From assembly GCA_037043235.1 (NCBI GenBank), contig JAWRVZ010000139.1:1-64000 (forward strand): 64,000 nucleotides of DNA, in the 5' to 3' direction. This DNA comes from Rhodeus uyekii (lineage: Eukaryota > Chordata > Actinopteri > Cypriniformes > Acheilognathidae). The notes beneath the pieces were generated by a model. That model worked only from the letters and a program-made list of their open reading frames with translations, did no database searches and had not been told where the DNA came from. Below are positions 59,881-64,000 of this stretch, piece by piece (within the stretch, counting starts at the first letter, position 1; each line of letters opens with the position of its first letter). A program made the translations under genes and the position numbers.

Positions 59881-60627
59881 ATGTTAAAAGCTCAGAGAAG
59901 CAAGGGGCTGAGCAAAGCAAAGAAAGTCAACAAAGAAAGAAAGATGAGTCCAAAGATGTGTCTGATAATGATCATCACATGCTTATTGCATCTGACAATA
60001 CAGGTACAAGGGGTAAGCAGCAGCACCCAAGTTTCTCGTCAAGCTCAAACTGTGCTCAGTACAACCCAGACTTCCCTGCAATTGACTTCTCAGCCCTCAG
60101 ATAAACCTAGTGACAACTCAATAATAAACCCAATAGAACAAGAATTGACTGACAACCTAACGATATCAAGGCAGAGTAGAGATGTTGATGAGAACAAAAT
60201 CAACGAGAGTAGCAGTGAAGATATTTTATGGGAAACAGCGCAACATAATGATTGGTACAAATGGGCAACATTTACAGCAAGAGAAATAGGTATGAATAAT
60301 TGTTTAATGTGTGATAAATCACAACTAAATAAGATAATAGTAGTTCCAAATCCATTCGATTATGTGATATATGTTAAATTTAGCAGGAACTTTTGCCATA
60401 CAAATGATTATTTTATGCCTTATTGTTCAGCAGAGTGTTTAGCTTTTATGGGTAGTTCTGAATATCAGGATAAATTTAACAGACCGCATTGGGGAGACTG
60501 GTGTAGATACTGGGATGTAAATTCAAACCTTAGAGTAGAAAAAGAAGAAGAAGAAGTCTCAAAAGGGTTCAGCATTGATCATAACCAAGAATATGAGTGT
60601 TTTAATAGGTTTGAATACATAATTTAG
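59881..60627 (+). pseudogene. Env-like surface subunit fragment
   Basis: Begins at ATG 59881 (an upstream in-frame GTG lies at 59863). A basic leader precedes a hydrophobic signal segment (MCLIMIITCLLHLTIQVQG), then a Ser/Thr/Gln-rich stretch, then a Cys-containing ectodomain (WYKWATFTAREIGMNNCLMC; CHTNDYFMPYCSAECLAFMG). This matches the general layout of fish retroviral envelope surface subunits (recall). The frame stops at 60627, far short of a full envelope. A related plus-strand frame at 59730-60104 overlaps it and probably includes the integrase C-terminal tail. Confidence 0.55.
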
Positions 60628-60779
60628 GAAGATTCGATGTAAAATGTGCTACAATTTGGAACATAGATAGAAGAAAGTCTTAGAATTCAAATAGACAAAT
60701 AAGAGCTCCAGAACTTCAAGCACTAGGAACAAGAAATGAGAAGGAAAAAATAAATAAGAAATCCGGAAGAAGAAAATAG

Positions 60780-61515
60780 TAAAAATCAAACTATAGCGTT
60801 ACTGTCAATAGAATTGTATGAAGATCAGACAAAAGTAGTAGCAGATTTCTTTTGAGCTTGTGGAAAAGATAGATTTCTAGCATTCTTACTTTTAAGATGG
60901 AAAAGAGTATGTGCTAGAGTACGACTAATTCAAGAAGTAACCATTGCACAATGGGATTCAGAGAAAATGATAAAAGAAGATAAAAATAGCACTAAGAGAG
61001 CCTATAAACCTGATCCTCAAGTAACTATAGATTCAATTGGTCAACCCACAGGTATACCTGATAAGTTTAAAGCAAGAAATGAAACAAAAGCAGGGTTTGA
61101 ATCAATATTCGTAGCTCATCCCAAACAAAAATGAAGATTGGATCAACTATTTTTATAATAGTCGGCAGAGATTTATTAATTACACTGATGAGTAAAATGA
61201 CCTGGCAAAATAGGCAAGTGATGAATTGGATTTTGATAGACAAAGGAGGGAGGAAAATTTAGTGAAGCAATGACTAAAATAAAATAATTAAGAATAGAGC
61301 TTAAAGAAATTGCTGGAAGAGATAAGAGAAGGGATTGGTTGGATCTAAAATTGGGAAATTGGGGCTTGTTAAATTAGGAATGTTTTTAGGAGTTGCAATA
61401 TGGATAGGGGGTTTATTGTTCTGTTGTATACTTCCCTTCTTGAGATCACTAGTAATCAAAGCCGCAACCAAACAAATGGAAATGCTAAGATGTCACGATA
61501 ATGAGTATAAGTAAT
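60780..61515 (+). pseudogene. Env-like downstream segments, broken
   Basis: 60780-61130 is an open stretch interrupted by TGA near 60855. A further frame near 61365-61515 encodes a membrane-anchor-like hydrophobic segment (LGMFLGVAIWIGGLLFCCIL) with a short basic tail, as at the C-terminus of an envelope transmembrane subunit. Breaks between the pieces mean no full protein is made. Confidence 0.5.
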
Positions 61516-62086
61516 TTTGGAGGGCAACCAATGTATGCATTGCCAGGATTTGTATGGAAAACTGAGCTTGACTGTACAACCATTGGATATTGATTCGAGT
61601 ACCTCCAATGAGGACGAAGATGAAGAATAATGATGAGCCAGACCCTGGGTGTAAGTGCTAGCCTAACCGCTCCCCAGAGGGTGACCCTCTACGATGCGCA
61701 AAGTATCTGGGTTGAAGAAGATGTCTACAGCGCAAGAAAGAACTTTTAAAATATATATCATGTTTGTTGTTTGATGTATTCTACATAACTGTGACAACCA
61801 CAGGCAAGAATGAACAAAGTGCACACACATGCTTATAACGATGTTTATTAAGGAGAGTTGAATCTTTTACTCTTTTTGGAGAAAAAGAAAAAACTGAAAG
61901 AAAAAGAAAAATTCTGAAAAGAGATGTTTGGTTCTACCTCTCCTCCGGAGTGTAGTTACAATAATCTGGTCATTGGAAATTAAACTAAGTGAATTGTTTT
62001 GGTCATTGTGTAGCATAACTGAGGAGGCTGAATTTTGAAACTACACTATGGATGAAGAATAATGAAAGTGAGGCTTGATAAGCCTC

Positions 62087-62098
62087 AAAGGGGGGAAA
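62087..62098 (+). other. Polypurine tract of the retrovirus-like element
   Basis: AAAGGGGGGAAA immediately before the right LTR. Confidence 0.9.
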
Positions 62099-62513
62099 TG
62101 TTGAAGTGTTTATTGCACGAATAATAAGTATTTTATCATAATTCAACTGTATGATTATACACCATTATTTTATCTGTATGATGATATTCAGCTGAGAAAG
62201 TGCTGAGGTCTGCAAAAGGCTGGAAGCACACCCACCTCACGGTGTTGGGGGTTGAAGCCATATATGGACATAGAGTGCTGAATTCAGGCCAATTGGACAA
62301 TGTATGGAGAAAAATAAACAATAACGTAACATGTTTAGAATGTCTAGGAACTAGGTATATAATGGGGGATTTCCCTTTCTCGTGAGGAGATCTGCAGATC
62401 GACTCGGTTTTGTTTGAAAGAATAAAACCTATATTCTGGCATCAAAGACCTTTGAGAAGTGTTATTTGTCTGAAGAGAAAACTACAACACTTGATCCACA
62501 ACAAAATTAATGC
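62099..62513 (+). repeat. Right LTR of the retrovirus-like element
   Basis: 415 bp, same sequence as 54359-54773 at a constant offset of 7740. Followed by the AAAT target duplication. Confidence 0.95.
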
Positions 62514-64000
62514 TGCGGAAATTAGAAGACAATACTATGCCATGTACACATCACCAAACGTAAACAAGACCCTAGTAAGTTTACAGATGAGGAAATGGAT
62601 ACCTCAACTTTCAGATCCAAAAAACTGAGGTAAATTTCAACATGGGTAAGGAGACAAAGCAACTTATTCTATGAATATAATCGGAGCAGATTTCACACAA
62701 TATTATAACAAAACATTTTATGTTTATTTTATAAACATAATTATTTTTTTATTTTTTTTACTCGATTTGTATATTTTATTCTCATCTCACACATTACAGT
62801 TTTGCATTAAATAGTTTTTGTTTGGTTTGAGAGAGTATAAGTATATGAGAGAAAGTATTATATTCAATAATTCAAATACATATGTGGCACATCAATCTCA
62901 CCTTACAAGAAAGCAAAATGGTTCAACATTTAAAATAAATGTAAACAGCCATATTGTCTTATAATAGCACAGACTGTTTTAAATTGAATCTTTATTTTTT
63001 TGGAGGAAAAAACGATATAATTTGTTTTCACAGTAGTAATTGTAATTGTTTAATCAATAATAAAACTGTTGAAAAAAACTCCAATAGGTTACAATATGGA
63101 CTAAGAATGAAACTTAGCATTTACGAAAGAAGAATGAAGCAAGATTTAGGTTAATCCGTCGATACCTGGTTTTACAGACAAGGCTAAGATAGTCTCAGAT
63201 AAAATGCATGTTTGAACACTTGCACTGACCTATTTTAAAAAGTCAGTGCAATTATTTTGTCTCAATATGCAATATTTAGTAATTCATGTGAATTTTGCGT
63301 CACTCTTGATCAACATTCATCACAATTCTGAATTTCTGGGAGTCTCTCAACTGATTGTACACACCGGTTTGGTGACTTGGTCAATACTGAAAACTGAAGT
63401 TAGTCAGTGGAGAGATGGTAAGCGGTTACACTCATTAGTACAAGTTTAAAGATATATACAAGCAAAACTTGATTAAAAACTATGTAAGTAAACTTCTCCT
63501 CATCCTTGTTTGCATGCTTCTGCAGCACATCTTTAAATTGACGTTTACTTCTTTATCACAGTGTGCTGTCTTTGATTTTGTTCTGCTCACATGAGGCAGT
63601 TCAGAAATATGACCAGTTGACACTCTAGTTTGATATTGACCACATTTAAATAAAATGTGAACAGCCACATAAAGAAATTGGATCTGAGCAATAAACCAGG
63701 ACTGGCTAAGGCTTGCAGTGTGAATGTATTTTGAGTCTGGATTCCTTTTTACATATGAGATCTTTCTCATTCCAAACTTTTATCAGAAGAGCTCTGTTTA
63801 AATAGTATTTTAGATACATTCTGAAATATACGTTTTTAATATCTCAGTGCACTTTTACCCAGATGTAAAGTGATCATATGTAATGTTTGTTCCTCAGATG
63901 CTGATATGTGGCTTGAGAAATGCATGTGTTGAGATGGTGATGGTGTGTGATCTCCCCAGACAGAGCTCTGTTAGAACATTAGACAGCTGCAGAGAATGAG
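62514..64000. other. Non-coding stretch, nothing recognised
   Basis: The sequence resumes at the target duplication of the retrovirus-like element. It is AT-rich; short open frames at 62954, 63246 and 63480 lack any family resemblance. No pde11a exon was identified here. Confidence 0.4.

Larger units (their letters stand above)
54359..62513 (+). mobile_element. Retrovirus-like LTR element (ERV-type), decayed interior
   Basis: 8155 bp between AAAT target duplications (54355-54358, 62514-62517). The two 415-bp LTRs are identical in every position compared. Order: LTR, primer site, ~0.85-kb structured leader, a long AT-rich region without a usable gag or RT frame, an integrase remnant, env-like segments, polypurine tract, LTR. 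Gag, protease and RT could not be recognised; at 57655 GTGGGTGCTCAACTC could be a gag start that has lost its ATG. The contrast of pristine LTRs with a broken body points to mobilisation by enzymes of a relative. Confidence 0.85.

Overview
This 64 kb window is vertebrate DNA, most probably from a cyprinid (carp or minnow-like) fish. The inference rests on an exon-split gene with canonical GT-AG introns, very long (CA)n tracts, tRNA-derived SINEs ending in the CGCTTTGGATAAAAGC core, a 5S-rRNA-derived SINE and several LTR elements. No bacterial gene organisation is present. The only host gene I can support is a phosphodiesterase 11A gene (pde11a) on the minus strand. Fourteen consecutive exons lie between 38260 and 16464, covering GAF-B and most of the catalytic domain. 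The 5' exons (N-terminus, GAF-A) and the last coding exon are not visible.

Layout. 1-14528: a minisatellite of 50/51-bp units with a ~1.2 kb higher-order period, running off the left edge. 14529-38300: the pde11a exons, with introns that hold SINEs, (CA)n tracts, a 112-bp minisatellite (20642-22364), a terminal-inverted-repeat element with a GGTTGCTAGGGT core (24122-25959), and two gag-only LTR elements (28391-30269 and 33741-35961). 38300-42160: AT-rich non-coding DNA and a minus-strand decayed gag-only LTR element. 42165-43010: the 3' end of an L2-type LINE. 43033-52590: a 5S-derived SINE split by a young, nearly intact Gypsy-type retrotransposon (43477-52475). 52640-54240: a LINE tail and another minus-strand gag-like remnant. 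54359-62513: a retrovirus-like element with two identical 415-bp LTRs but a decayed interior. 62514-64000: nothing recognised.

How the parts work. The Gypsy element carries every part expected of an autonomous copy: LTRs, a tRNA-His-type primer site, gag with zinc knuckles, a -1 frameshift site GGGAAAC on the gag stop, pol (protease, RT, RNase H, DDE integrase) and a polypurine tract. Two gag-only elements carry a 10-11 nt primer site complementary to their own predicted RNA 5' end, the self-priming arrangement of Tf1/Sushi-type elements. The retrovirus-like element looks mobilised in trans: its LTRs are identical, yet its integrase active site and frames are broken.

The observations I rate highest are: an array of six or seven hairpins with changing but complementary stems in the leader of the retrovirus-like element (55053-55612); a duplication in the Gypsy LTR whose second copy lacks exactly a GT...AG segment, as if copied from spliced RNA; and the self-priming sites. 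All calls come from reading the sequence by eye; no database search was run.
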